From assembly GCA_013360685.1 (NCBI GenBank), contig JABWBD010000020.1, forward strand, positions 1 through 38,492: 38,492 nt of DNA, given 5' to 3'. Source of the DNA: Pirellulales bacterium. GTDB lineage: Bacteria; Planctomycetota; Planctomycetia; Pirellulales; Thermoguttaceae. Made by a program: the position numbers and the translations under genes. The notes below the pieces were generated by a model that saw nothing but the letters and a program-made list of their open reading frames with translations, searched no databases and was not told where the DNA came from. Shown piece by piece: positions 24,470-32,038 of this stretch. Numbering within the stretch: the first letter of the stretch is position 1; each line of letters starts with the position of its first letter.

Positions 24470-27400
24470 CTACTTCACCGTGACGACCTCGACCTCGAAC
24501 GGCTCGAACAGGCCATAGCCGATCGTGTCGTACTTTTCGCCAGGCGGCGGGCCGGTTTCCGGACCCTGGCGAAACATCGCCGGCCACGCCGCGCCGCGGA
24601 GTTGGCCGGAGTGGTGCGGGCCGAGCGTGTTCTTGAGCGTGCCGATGACGGCTACCTCGACCGTGTTCTTTCCCGGCCGGACCGCCGCGGTCACGTCGCA
24701 CTGCCAAGGTTGATGGTAGATGTGGCCGGCGGGCTCGCCGTTGACCGATACCTTGGCCACGCTCCCCTGCCACGCCGGCAGACGCACGCGCACGCGGCCG
24801 CCGTGCACAGCCGCCTCAAACGTCTGGATATACGACACGCCGGTCGCGTAAAGCGGATGCCCTTGTGCGTTCCAGGCGCCCAGCGCCAGCGGCTGCTCCG
24901 GGACGATCGCGAACCCGGACTGGGCCGGTTTCAACGAGAACGAGCCAAGGATGTACGCCGGCTCCAGTTCGTGGAAGATCGTGAACGGGGCTGCTTTCAC
25001 GGCCACCTCGTTCTCGCCGACCTTGGCGGCTGACGCAATGTCGATCCGCCCGAAAGCCTTGTCGAGCCACCACTCGCCGGGCTTCGCCGTCACCGGTTTG
25101 CCGTTGCAGGTGATCGTATACAGGTCCGGCCGTTCGATGACGGCTTCCAGCGGCTGCGGCACGGCCCCCTCGATCGTGAAACGCCAGGTCGCTTCGAATC
25201 CGCTTTCCGGCGGGAACTTGCGCGAGATCAATTCGTCGCGGAACTGGACGGCGCTGTCCCACGGGTTGCGCTCCATGCCGTTGGCGGCAAAGGCCATCTG
25301 CGCGGCCTTGTAGAAGTGAAGGTTCTTTCGGGTCTTGCCGCCGGCCGTGATATCGACATAGTCGATCACGAGCACGTTGGGCCCGAGCCGCCGTATCTGG
25401 AGATCGCCCTGCGGCTGGATCGCTGACGCCGTCTCGACGGCTGCCGCAGCCGGTTTTGCCGGTTTCTTGCGGAAGCACAACAGCAAGCTGCCACACGGGG
25501 CCAATTCGAACCGCACGCGCGCCCGGCCATCACCGATTTCGAATGGATACGGCCCGATCCGCCCCGTCGCCGGATCCCATTGCTCGACGCTGCCGGCAGC
25601 CGTTTCCAGCAAACCGGATGATGGTGAGTCGATGCTCGTGTTGACCAGGAAGAGCAACTGCCCGTCGGCCAGTTGTCGGCGGTGATGCAGCAGGATGCCG
25701 GCGTCGCCTTCGGCGCGGCGGATGGCGAATTCCTTGGCATCGAGTCCACACACGAGTTCTGGAACGGCCGCCGGTTCGACCTTTTTCCAGCCGGCGGCGC
25801 GGGCCGCCTTCTCGATCCGATCGGATGCTTGCGCGTCGATCAAGGCCGGCGGGGCGCCGCAGCAGAGGACGCGTCCTCCAGCGGCGACGTACTTCTCCAG
25901 CAACCCGGCGGTCTTGGCATTGAGGTTTTCCGCGAGCAAAGGCAGAACGACCGTTTCGTAGCGGCGGCGGCCGACAACGAGCGTGCTGCTTTCGACCGAA
26001 CCGTGCCGTGCGAGGATGTCTTCGCAACCGATGTCGTATTCCGCCTGCGCCCGCTCCAACGATAGCACCAATTCCTGGAACCGATCGCCGAGCGTCTTGA
26101 GCCGCTCGGCTTGCGAGGAGTCGTACTGGTACATCCACGCCGTCGTGGTCGGCTCCAGCAGGAGGACCTTGTTCACTTGCTCGCCCTGCGACAAAGCGGC
26201 GGCGAGGCGGGTGAAGTACTGGGCCATCACGTGGTAGGAATCCCACCAGGGCTCGTGGTAGGAGAACGACAGGGGATGGTCGTGCTTGCGGGCGCCTCGC
26301 AGCGTGATGTAGGAGAGGTGCTCATCGAGCGTGTTAACGCCGAGCACGTAGAGCCAGTCACCGATCCGCTTCATGTCCTCGAAGCGGAGGTCCCACCCTC
26401 CCGCGCCGTAAGCCTCGCAGAGCGTCCGATTCAAGCCCAATTGGTTGGCGGCGCTCGACAACTCCTTGACCGCGCGGACATTGCCGAACTGGGCGTGGGT
26501 ATCCTCGCGGTATTGGTTCATCAGGCAATCGATGGCCGGGCGCTGGTGCCAGGCGTACATGGCCATATTGTCGGGCACGATCGTGCAGTTGGGCCATTCG
26601 TGTTCCCAATAATGGCCCGTGAACTCCAGGCCGTTCTTGGCGCAGTACTCGTAGTACGGCTTGCCCCATCGCTCGATGAACAGGTCCAAGAGGAGCTGCA
26701 GGAAGTTGTGCCGCACGCGCCGCCAGTCGCCCAGCGGGCGGGTGAGGCTGGGGAGATGATCGATGAGCGAGTAGCCCCAGCGATTCTGGAACTGCTCGGC
26801 CAGGTCCACGGTCCAAGGAACACCGCCGCGGCCTTCCAGCCGGGGCTCATCGGTGAACGACCCGGGAATGCGTTTGCCGAACTGGTCGCCGAGCCGCTGC
26901 CGGTACGGCTCCAGGGTGACCTCGAGGAATTTCTGGGTCACGCCCGGATAGAGCAGGTCGACATACGTCTTGCCGCCGTACCAGGGCGAACTCTCGGACC
27001 GGAGGACCGCGGCGACCAGGTAGCGGCCCTCGGGCAGTCCTCCGGCGCGGGCAGCCTCCGTGACGTTCTCGTAGCCATCCTTGTCCAGCCGGAAGACCGC
27101 CACGACGTCGTCGCCAGGCTTGCCCGGGCGTTTCTCTTCGCGGAGAGTGAGGCTGCGGCCTTGCGACTCGGGCATTTCCGCGGGCACGAACCCGCCGGCG
27201 AAACCCGACGGGTACGAGTTTTCGTCGTAGATCCAAATGTTCATGTCCAGACGCTCGGCCTCGTCCAGCGCCGCTTGCCAGAGCCGGAACCAGTCGTCGG
27301 ACAGGTACGGCGTCATCAGTCCCGGCCGGGGATGGACAAACGCCTGCTTCACCTTCTGCCCGGCCAGGTCGCGAAGCGTGCCGCGGATCTGCTCTTCCGT

Positions 27401-27670
27401 CAATAGATCGTTCCAGACCCAGAGCGGTGCGGAGGCGAACTCACGGGGCGGATCCGCGAAGATCGCCTTGGCCGCGGCCAAGTCATCGGCATGCGCCCGG
27501 CCGGCGGCCGCAACGAGCGCCGCAAAAACCAGCAAGCGACCCACAGAAGAAAACGCACCAGTAGGACGGTCTTCCCAGGCCGTCACGGCGGCCTGGGATC
27601 GCCACCCGACAGAGTCTTCTGCTTCAGCCGATCGCCTCACGCCCGGAGCTGTCGAAACGATGCATTTCAC
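24470..27670 (-). CDS. Exported GH106-like alpha-L-rhamnosidase
   Basis: 1066 aa from GTG 27670, with AGGAG 9 nt upstream. A long n-region precedes the signal hydrophobic core (RLLVFAALVAAAGRAHA, residues 45-61). From residue 75 it follows the GH106 pattern: FASAPLWVWNDLLTEEQIRG, then KQAFVHPRPGLMTPYLSDDW, IYDENSYPSGFAGG near 150, FTDEP near 270 and a flexible-barrel middle (EFTGHYWEHEWPN). A beta-galactosidase-type jelly-roll is likely at the C-terminus (VRVRLPAWQGSVAKVSVNG). GH106 enzymes hydrolyse alpha-L-rhamnosides by inversion. This supports pectin (rhamnogalacturonan) or plant/algal glycoside use. The large size and signal peptide fit a periplasmic enzyme. Confidence 0.88.
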   Translation of the reverse strand: MKCIVSTAPGVRRSAEAEDSVGWRSQAAVTAWEDRPTGAFSSVGRLLVFAALVAAAGRAHADDLAAAKAIFADPPREFASAPLWVWNDLLTEEQIRGTLRDLAGQKVKQAFVHPRPGLMTPYLSDDWFRLWQAALDEAERLDMNIWIYDENSYPSGFAGGFVPAEMPESQGRSLTLREEKRPGKPGDDVVAVFRLDKDGYENVTEAARAGGLPEGRYLVAAVLRSESSPWYGGKTYVDLLYPGVTQKFLEVTLEPYRQRLGDQFGKRIPGSFTDEPRLEGRGGVPWTVDLAEQFQNRWGYSLIDHLPSLTRPLGDWRRVRHNFLQLLLDLFIERWGKPYYEYCAKNGLEFTGHYWEHEWPNCTIVPDNMAMYAWHQRPAIDCLMNQYREDTHAQFGNVRAVKELSSAANQLGLNRTLCEAYGAGGWDLRFEDMKRIGDWLYVLGVNTLDEHLSYITLRGARKHDHPLSFSYHEPWWDSYHVMAQYFTRLAAALSQGEQVNKVLLLEPTTTAWMYQYDSSQAERLKTLGDRFQELVLSLERAQAEYDIGCEDILARHGSVESSTLVVGRRRYETVVLPLLAENLNAKTAGLLEKYVAAGGRVLCCGAPPALIDAQASDRIEKAARAAGWKKVEPAAVPELVCGLDAKEFAIRRAEGDAGILLHHRRQLADGQLLFLVNTSIDSPSSGLLETAAGSVEQWDPATGRIGPYPFEIGDGRARVRFELAPCGSLLLCFRKKPAKPAAAAVETASAIQPQGDLQIRRLGPNVLVIDYVDITAGGKTRKNLHFYKAAQMAFAANGMERNPWDSAVQFRDELISRKFPPESGFEATWRFTIEGAVPQPLEAVIERPDLYTITCNGKPVTAKPGEWWLDKAFGRIDIASAAKVGENEVAVKAAPFTIFHELEPAYILGSFSLKPAQSGFAIVPEQPLALGAWNAQGHPLYATGVSYIQTFEAAVHGGRVRVRLPAWQGSVAKVSVNGEPAGHIYHQPWQCDVTAAVRPGKNTVEVAVIGTLKNTLGPHHSGQLRGAAWPAMFRQGPETGPPPGEKYDTIGYGLFEPFEVEVVTVK

Positions 27671-27709
27671 GGCGGTGTTCTCCTGAAGACTGGACCCGTG
27701 TGAAAGTCG

Positions 27710-27764
27710 ATGGCGGAGAGTCGAGGGTCGAGAGCCAGAGGTTTGGTTCTCGACTCTCCGCCAT
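27710..27764. repeat. Perfect 16-bp inverted repeat between two secreted-protein genes
   Basis: 27710-27725 (ATGGCGGAGAGTCGAG) is repeated exactly in reverse at 27749-27764, with a 23-bp spacer that repeats GTCGAGAG. It lies between two minus-strand genes: 46 bp past the stop of the upstream gene (27810) and 40 bp before the GH106-like start (27670). It can form a strong RNA hairpin, possibly an attenuator or dispersed element. Confidence 0.7.
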
Positions 27765-27809
27765 CTGTGGCCAACGCGAAAACAGCTCCCGACCCTGGTT
27801 GGTTTCCGC

Positions 27810-28913
27810 TTACGATTTCAGCCCGAGCTTTGCGGCTCGAGCCTTGGCATACTCTTTCCTTCCCTCCGGATCACCGCAGACACTCCATTCCGGCGCCCGT
27901 TCCTTGCCGTCGCCCCATCCACAGACGTCGCGGGTCGAAGGGATCCTGTCGTAGAGCCGTTCGAACAGGGTGCGTGCCGGCAGGGTATCGCCGTAGCTGA
28001 GTCCAAGTTTCTGCAGCACGTCCAAATCCTTTTTCTGATCGCGCAGCGCCATGCTGCGGCCGCCGAGGCAGAGGCCCGTCTTGGACTCGTAGTGCGAACA
28101 GGGCGGGCAGATCATGCAGGTTCCGCGAATGAGCGTTACGGGAATCTCGGGATTCTTTTGAATCACGTCGATTGCCTCGAAGAGATTGTCTTCCTGGATC
28201 GGCGCCAGGTTGTCTATTCGGCCGCCGAAGAAGCAGCTCATGCACATGAGGTGGTGCGGCCGGATCTGAAGGGCCTTGGCCTCGTAGATCGACGCAACCG
28301 AGGTTTTCTTGGAGTCCGCTTTCTCCTTCGCATCGCGCGGCGGAATGATCGCCTGGAGTCCCCGCGCGTGGCCCTTTTCATAGTTGCCGCTCTCGGCGCG
28401 CGAGCATCCCCGCCACGTCTCGGCGGTGGCGGCGCCGTAGCCGCAGATGCCCTTGGCGGTGGAGATGTTGGTCAGGAGACGCTGGAAGATGTCGATGGCC
28501 GGGCGGGTATCGCCGGGGACCATGCCGAGTTTCTGGAGGATGTCGATGTCGCGCTTGGCATTGAACAGTTCCCCCTCGGGCGAGTCTTCCCCGGGGCCGG
28601 GGTTCTGGTAGCGGTAGACCGAGTCGGCATTCATGCGGAGGCGGAGGGGAGTTTTGGGATCCTCGCGCACAGCCGCCAGGATTTGGGCAAGTCTGGGATC
28701 GGCGGGAGGCCCTGCCTCCGGTGCGCCGATTCGGCAGACGATGCACATCAATTGATACGGCCGCACCTCGAGGGTCTTGACCGCGTTGGGCGTCTGGGAC
28801 TCGTCACTCGGCAGCAGCGCCGCCGCGGCTTGGGCGGCCTCTCGCGAGGTCCAGCCGAGCGCGGCGACCGCGCCGACTTTGGCGAAACCGCGTCGATTCA
28901 AGGGCTGGCTCAT
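27810..28913 (-). CDS. Tat-exported protein with two tandem DUF1284-like Cys domains
   Basis: 367 aa, ATG 28913 with GGAGG close upstream. A twin-arginine signal NRRGF (residues 6-10) is followed by a hydrophobic stretch and AQA. Repeat 1 (48-158) is VRPYQLMCIVC ... DIDILQKLGMVPGDT ... ICGYG. Repeat 2 (216-335) is IRPHHLMCMSCFFGG ... RGTCMICPPC ... DLDVLQKLGLSYGDT ... VCGWG. The second matches the DUF1284 pattern (RPHHLLC and a Cys-rich C-x2-C-P core) and has candidate metal ligands Cys224, 227, 266, 269, 272, 282. The first repeat keeps only Cys57 and Cys60 of these. Tat export is typical for folded, cofactor- or metal-bearing proteins, so a metal-loaded periplasmic protein is plausible; the function is unknown. 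Confidence 0.75.
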   Translation of the reverse strand: MSQPLNRRGFAKVGAVAALGWTSREAAQAAAALLPSDESQTPNAVKTLEVRPYQLMCIVCRIGAPEAGPPADPRLAQILAAVREDPKTPLRLRMNADSVYRYQNPGPGEDSPEGELFNAKRDIDILQKLGMVPGDTRPAIDIFQRLLTNISTAKGICGYGAATAETWRGCSRAESGNYEKGHARGLQAIIPPRDAKEKADSKKTSVASIYEAKALQIRPHHLMCMSCFFGGRIDNLAPIQEDNLFEAIDVIQKNPEIPVTLIRGTCMICPPCSHYESKTGLCLGGRSMALRDQKKDLDVLQKLGLSYGDTLPARTLFERLYDRIPSTRDVCGWGDGKERAPEWSVCGDPEGRKEYAKARAAKLGLKS

Positions 28914-28964
28914 GTTGTCCTCCAGTCGTAAACGGAGAGTTATCGGTCGGGCGAATTGGGGGCT

Positions 28965-28994
28965 ATTCTAACGTCGAGCTCCGGTCCCAGTCAA
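28965..28994 (-). promoter_or_regulatory. Promoter of the Tat-exported gene
   Basis: On the minus strand TTGACT (28994-28989) - 18 nt - TAGAAT (28970-28965), each 5 of 6 to consensus, 52 nt before ATG 28913. It belongs to the TTGAC...TTAG-type set also seen at 31945 and 35493. Confidence 0.6.
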
Positions 28995-29015
28995 CGCGCG
29001 GGGCCGGTCCCAATC

Positions 29016-29073
29016 AGACGCTCGTTTCCCATGTCGCTCGCTACGATTCCCTCGAAGAACGCAGCAAGCCGAC
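29016..29073. repeat. Dispersed repeat, copy A
   Basis: Shares AGACGCTCGTTTC and AACGCAGCAAGC, plus a similar stretch between them, with 37711-37798. Copy B carries about 30 extra bases in the middle. Intergenic in both cases. Confidence 0.5.
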
Positions 29074-29128
29074 TTAAGGGGCGTCTGCGGCAATTCTTCA
29101 TCTTGATCGTAAGACGGATTTCGGGAGA

Positions 29129-30274
29129 TCATCCGGTTTTTTCCGCCAATCGCCGCGGCTTGGGCGGCGGAACTTTCTCTTTCATCGGTCCGGCCCGTAG
29201 TGCCTCGGCGTACTCATCGGTAAAGATGCCCGCGTGGAAAAACACGACCCCCTCGGCGCCCGCCCCGCGGATGACGTCCACGAAGCGGCAGACCTGTTCC
29301 GACGTGAGCGACTTGGGCCGGATCGACGGCGGGCTGAAGTCGAATCCGATGCTCACCTGGCAGTCCTTGGCCAGATCGCCGATGGTCAGACGGGTGCGCT
29401 GGTCGAGCAGTTCGGGCTTGTCGACGTAGATCTGCGCCGCATAGCCGTCGAGCCAGCCGTAGCCGGCCCAGCGGGCCCAATCGCGTCCCAGGACCCGCTC
29501 GCCCCGCCAGTTGTAACCGCCGTTGGCCGTCATTACCAGGTTCGGATCCCGTTTCAGGAGCCGTTCGCGGAGCACACGCATGAACGCCGTGGTGCCCAGC
29601 GTTTTCAATTCGGTCGCCTCGGGGCCGTCCGGCGCGACGTTCTGGTCGAACCCGTATACCTTGCGAAACAGCTCCTGGCATAAGACACAGAAACAGTTGC
29701 CTCGGTAGCCGAAGCCCGGCTCCTCGACATGGATTCCGTTGATCTGCGGATACCGGTCGAGCATCCGCAAGAGCAGGTTGATCTGGAACTCGCGGCCTTG
29801 GGGGTGCATGGGGCACACGTCGCTCCACCACTCGGGATGGACTTTTCCGGTTTGCGGGTCCGGAACCAGTTCGTCCAGACGCACCGCGCGCCAAGCTGGG
29901 TTGGCCGTGAATTCCGGGCTGGTGCGGGTCTTGTAATAAGTGAACGAGTACCATGCCTGCACCTGCATCCCGCGCTCGACACATGCCCGGGTCAACTCAC
30001 CCAGCGCATCCCACTTCGCATTGGCAATCGACGGATCCGTCTGCTCGACGGCCGCCAGATAGTTGCTCTCCACCCAGGGATAGATCACGTTCAGGTTCGC
30101 GCGGGCGAAGCGGTCTGCCCACTGCTGAATTTGAGCTTTGCCCTTCGCCGGGTCGCCGTCGATCTGGGAGACGTGAGCCCAGATGGCGCGGGTTTCGGGT
30201 TTTGTCGCCGGTCCCTGGGCGCGGATCATCGCGCAGACAGTGAACACGAACAGGAAAAAGACTGCAATACGCAT
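29129..30274 (-). CDS. Exported glycosyl-hydrolase-like family 10 (DUF187/GHL10) protein
   Basis: 381 aa; ATG 30274 has GGAG 8 nt upstream. The signal peptide is MRIAVFFLFVFTVCAMIRAQ. Residues 27-350 form the TIM-barrel typical of DUF187: RAIWAHVSQI, ARANLNVIYPWVES, ERGMQVQAWYSFTYYKTRTS, WWSDVCPMHPQGREFQ, INGIHVEEPGFGYRG (acidic catalytic candidate), VMTANGGYNWRG and VSIGFDFSPPSI. Family members act on poly-GlcNAc or related polymers, though planctomycete paralogs are uncharacterised. The tail is Lys/Pro-rich. It lies upstream of the Tat protein gene but is separated by 215 bp with its own promoter. Confidence 0.8.
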   Translation of the reverse strand: MRIAVFFLFVFTVCAMIRAQGPATKPETRAIWAHVSQIDGDPAKGKAQIQQWADRFARANLNVIYPWVESNYLAAVEQTDPSIANAKWDALGELTRACVERGMQVQAWYSFTYYKTRTSPEFTANPAWRAVRLDELVPDPQTGKVHPEWWSDVCPMHPQGREFQINLLLRMLDRYPQINGIHVEEPGFGYRGNCFCVLCQELFRKVYGFDQNVAPDGPEATELKTLGTTAFMRVLRERLLKRDPNLVMTANGGYNWRGERVLGRDWARWAGYGWLDGYAAQIYVDKPELLDQRTRLTIGDLAKDCQVSIGFDFSPPSIRPKSLTSEQVCRFVDVIRGAGAEGVVFFHAGIFTDEYAEALRAGPMKEKVPPPKPRRLAEKTG

Positions 30275-30375
30275 GGCGTTTTCTCCGTAGCGAGTTGCAA
30301 ATGAGTCTTGGCGTTCTGCGGAGTGTGAGTTTCCTCCGACCGCAGGTGTTCCGGGAATTCCGGAAAGGTGTAGAT

Positions 30376-30447
30376 GCCGTTGATCCCCGCGGTGCAGACG
30401 ATGTCGGGATTGCTGAACCTGGTGAGGTCCGTCACCACGATGTCCAT
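30376..30447 (-). pseudogene. Truncated dual-OB-domain gene (5' fragment)
   Basis: ATG 30447 has GGAG at 8 nt and starts MDIVVTDLTRFSNPDIVCTA, the typical opening of dual OB-containing domain proteins that often neighbour DUF488 genes. After about 24 residues (GING) the frame becomes unrelated sequence and runs to 30226, into the next gene's promoter region. The rest of the domain is gone. It sits 12 bp after the second DUF488 stop, so it once was the third gene of this unit. The domain name is from recollection of family starts. Confidence 0.5.
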
Positions 30448-30459
30448 CGTTCGGCTCCG

Positions 30460-30927
30460 CTAGAGATGCTCAATTCCCACGCTGCCCCAGTGGTCTCTCA
30501 AGTATTCCGCGACCAGCCGGCGGTGGCAGTGCTCGGGCGCCGGCTCACTGCAGAGTAGGCATGCGTGGTCGAGGTCTTGCAGCTTGAAAGCACCGGCCAG
30601 CCCGCGTTCCTCGAGAAGTTCCCGGAATCGGTGCTCGTATTCCGCCCAGTCGATCTGCTTCTTCTTGTAGCCGTCGAGGATCTCTTTGGCCGGCGCAAGG
30701 CCGGGCTCGTGCGCGTAATCGATATTGGCAATGGCGCGGAGGAAGTACTCCAAGTCCTTCTTCTTCGTGAAGCCCGCAAGTTGGGAAACGTTCTTGAGGC
30801 AGATGTCGACGAGCCTCCTCACGCCGGCACGCTGGAGCGTTTCGAAGAACTCCTTCGCCGATTTGCCGGTGAAGCCGATCGTGAACAGCCTGATCGGCCC
30901 GGGCGGTGGGTTTGCGGGGTCGTTCAC
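30460..30927 (-). CDS. DUF488 protein, second paralog
   Basis: 155 aa from GTG 30927, overlapping the first paralog's stop as GTGA; GGAAGGAG lies 7 nt upstream. Family features are IRLFTIGFTGKSAKEFFETL, the position RLVDICLKNVSQLAG where canonical members have VDVR-x-P, and the C-terminal LLCSEPAPEHCHRRLV with the conserved C-x-E-x(5)-CHR motif. DUF488 proteins are small cytoplasmic proteins of unknown biochemical role. Here the second member has lost the DVR motif but keeps the Cys-Glu-Cys-His-Arg signature, so both may form a heterodimer. Confidence 0.88.
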   Translation of the reverse strand: MNDPANPPPGPIRLFTIGFTGKSAKEFFETLQRAGVRRLVDICLKNVSQLAGFTKKKDLEYFLRAIANIDYAHEPGLAPAKEILDGYKKKQIDWAEYEHRFRELLEERGLAGAFKLQDLDHACLLCSEPAPEHCHRRLVAEYLRDHWGSVGIEHL

Positions 30928-31550
30928 GGCAATTCTCCTTCCGACTCACCTCCTTCCTGTTCGGCCCGATAGGCAGTCTGCGCTCCGCGCTCGTCGTAAG
31001 CGCGATCGAGGAGTCCATCGTCGGTGAGATCCGGCTCGAAGAGCGTTCGCGTGACGCCCATCTGGCGGACGAGGCGTTTTTCGGTCTGGTCATGGTCTTC
31101 GAGGGGGCCATCGGCGAGGATGTGGCGGATCGGCAGCCCGGACTGCCGCAGGTGACGGCAGACGAGAATGGTCCTGTGGCAGTCGAGCGGCTCCTTTTCC
31201 GCGCACAGGATAGCCAAGCGGTATTTTTCGGCGCCCCGCCGCAGGCGAGCAAGTCCTTCCTGGAACGCGGGCAGCTTGGCAATTCTCGCGTAGACCGCCA
31301 CGCCGTTCTCGTAGCATTCCCGCTCTTCGCGGCGGGCGCCGAGTTGCTGGCCCAGGAACACGTATTCGATCTCCGCCGACTTCAAAGCGGCGGCGAGGTT
31401 CTCCCGGTTGAAATGCTCCTGCCAGCCGTACGGCTGCCACCGCACGTCGGCAACGGCCGTAATACCGTGGCGGTCCAAGAGCGCGAGAAACTCGTCGAGG
31501 GCGTGGGTCGAATGGCCTATGGTGCAGATGGTTGGTCGTTCGCTGGACAT
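30924..31550 (-). CDS. DUF488 protein, first paralog
   Basis: 208 aa from ATG 31550 (AAGGTGG upstream). The frame runs back to 31913, but that part is antisense to the transposase remnant. It reads TICTIGHSTHALDEFLALLD, then ADVRWQPYGWQEHFN (the DVR/P/FN core), YVFLGQQLGARRE and AILCAEKEPLDCHRTIL (C-x-E-x(5)-CHR). The C-terminal 50 residues extend past the core with acidic and Gln/Glu-rich stretches. It is translationally coupled to the second paralog; a dual-OB fragment follows. The three-gene arrangement suggests a complex whose role I cannot state. Confidence 0.9.
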   Translation of the reverse strand: MSSERPTICTIGHSTHALDEFLALLDRHGITAVADVRWQPYGWQEHFNRENLAAALKSAEIEYVFLGQQLGARREERECYENGVAVYARIAKLPAFQEGLARLRRGAEKYRLAILCAEKEPLDCHRTILVCRHLRQSGLPIRHILADGPLEDHDQTEKRLVRQMGVTRTLFEPDLTDDGLLDRAYDERGAQTAYRAEQEGGESEGELP

Positions 31551-31624
31551 TCCACCACCTTCCCGAGTCTCGGGGACAAGGCAACATTCTAGCTCGCGCT
31601 GCCGGCGGGGGGCAAGCGGCGTGG

Positions 31625-31825
31625 AAGTGCGAGAAGACGGATCCACTGCGGACCGACCTGGTGGAAGATGCGGGCGAGTATCGCTGGAGCAGCTTTGGCG
31701 CGCACGGGGAGGGGCGGGCGTACGCGCTGTCGGACCGGGTAGAACCGTACGAGCAATTGGCGGTGAGGCCGGCATGGCGTCGGCGCCGCTGGTCCGCTTA
31801 CGTGCACGAAGAGCCTGAAGAGGAA
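31625..31825 (+). pseudogene. RAYT (REP-associated, IS200-type) transposase C-terminal remnant
   Basis: The frame reads KTDPLRTDLVEDAGEYRWSS then FGAHGEGRAYALSDRV and RRRRWSAYVHEEPEE. This matches the C-terminal block of Y1 tyrosine transposases of the RAYT type (the RNPVRAGLV...YRWSSY...H motif). The upstream HUH and catalytic Tyr region is absent and the downstream sequence is unrelated, so it is a short fossil. It fits with the REP-type hairpins at 37403-37466 and 186-214. Confidence 0.7.
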
Positions 31826-31944
31826 CGTTGCACCAGGGCGGGGCATACCCCGAGAGCCACTGCGCGCGGTTGCTCCCGGCAACCGTTACCTCCATTTCGG
31901 GCTCGTATTGCACCGGTCCCCATCGCTGGATACGGGCCGTGTCC

Positions 31945-31974
31945 TTGACATCCTGCCGCCTTGCGAATTAGCCT
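31945..31974 (+). promoter_or_regulatory. Promoter of the large glycosidase-like gene
   Basis: TTGACA (perfect, 31945-31950) - 18 nt - TAGCCT (3 of 6), or TTAGCC at 17 nt, 65 nt before ATG 32039. It shares CTTGACATCC and a following ATTAG-x-CT with the site at 35493. Confidence 0.5.
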
Positions 31975-32038
31975 GGAAAACCGTGCTGCCCAATCGTGCG
32001 GCATTGTTTCTGCCCTGATCGCCTCCCGAGAAATCGCC

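Noticed and set aside
30226..30375. Continuation of the dual-OB frame as a real 73-aa protein
   Set aside because: After 24 residues the sequence becomes Ser/Cys/His-rich and lies over the GHL10 gene's leader; no family resemblance remains.
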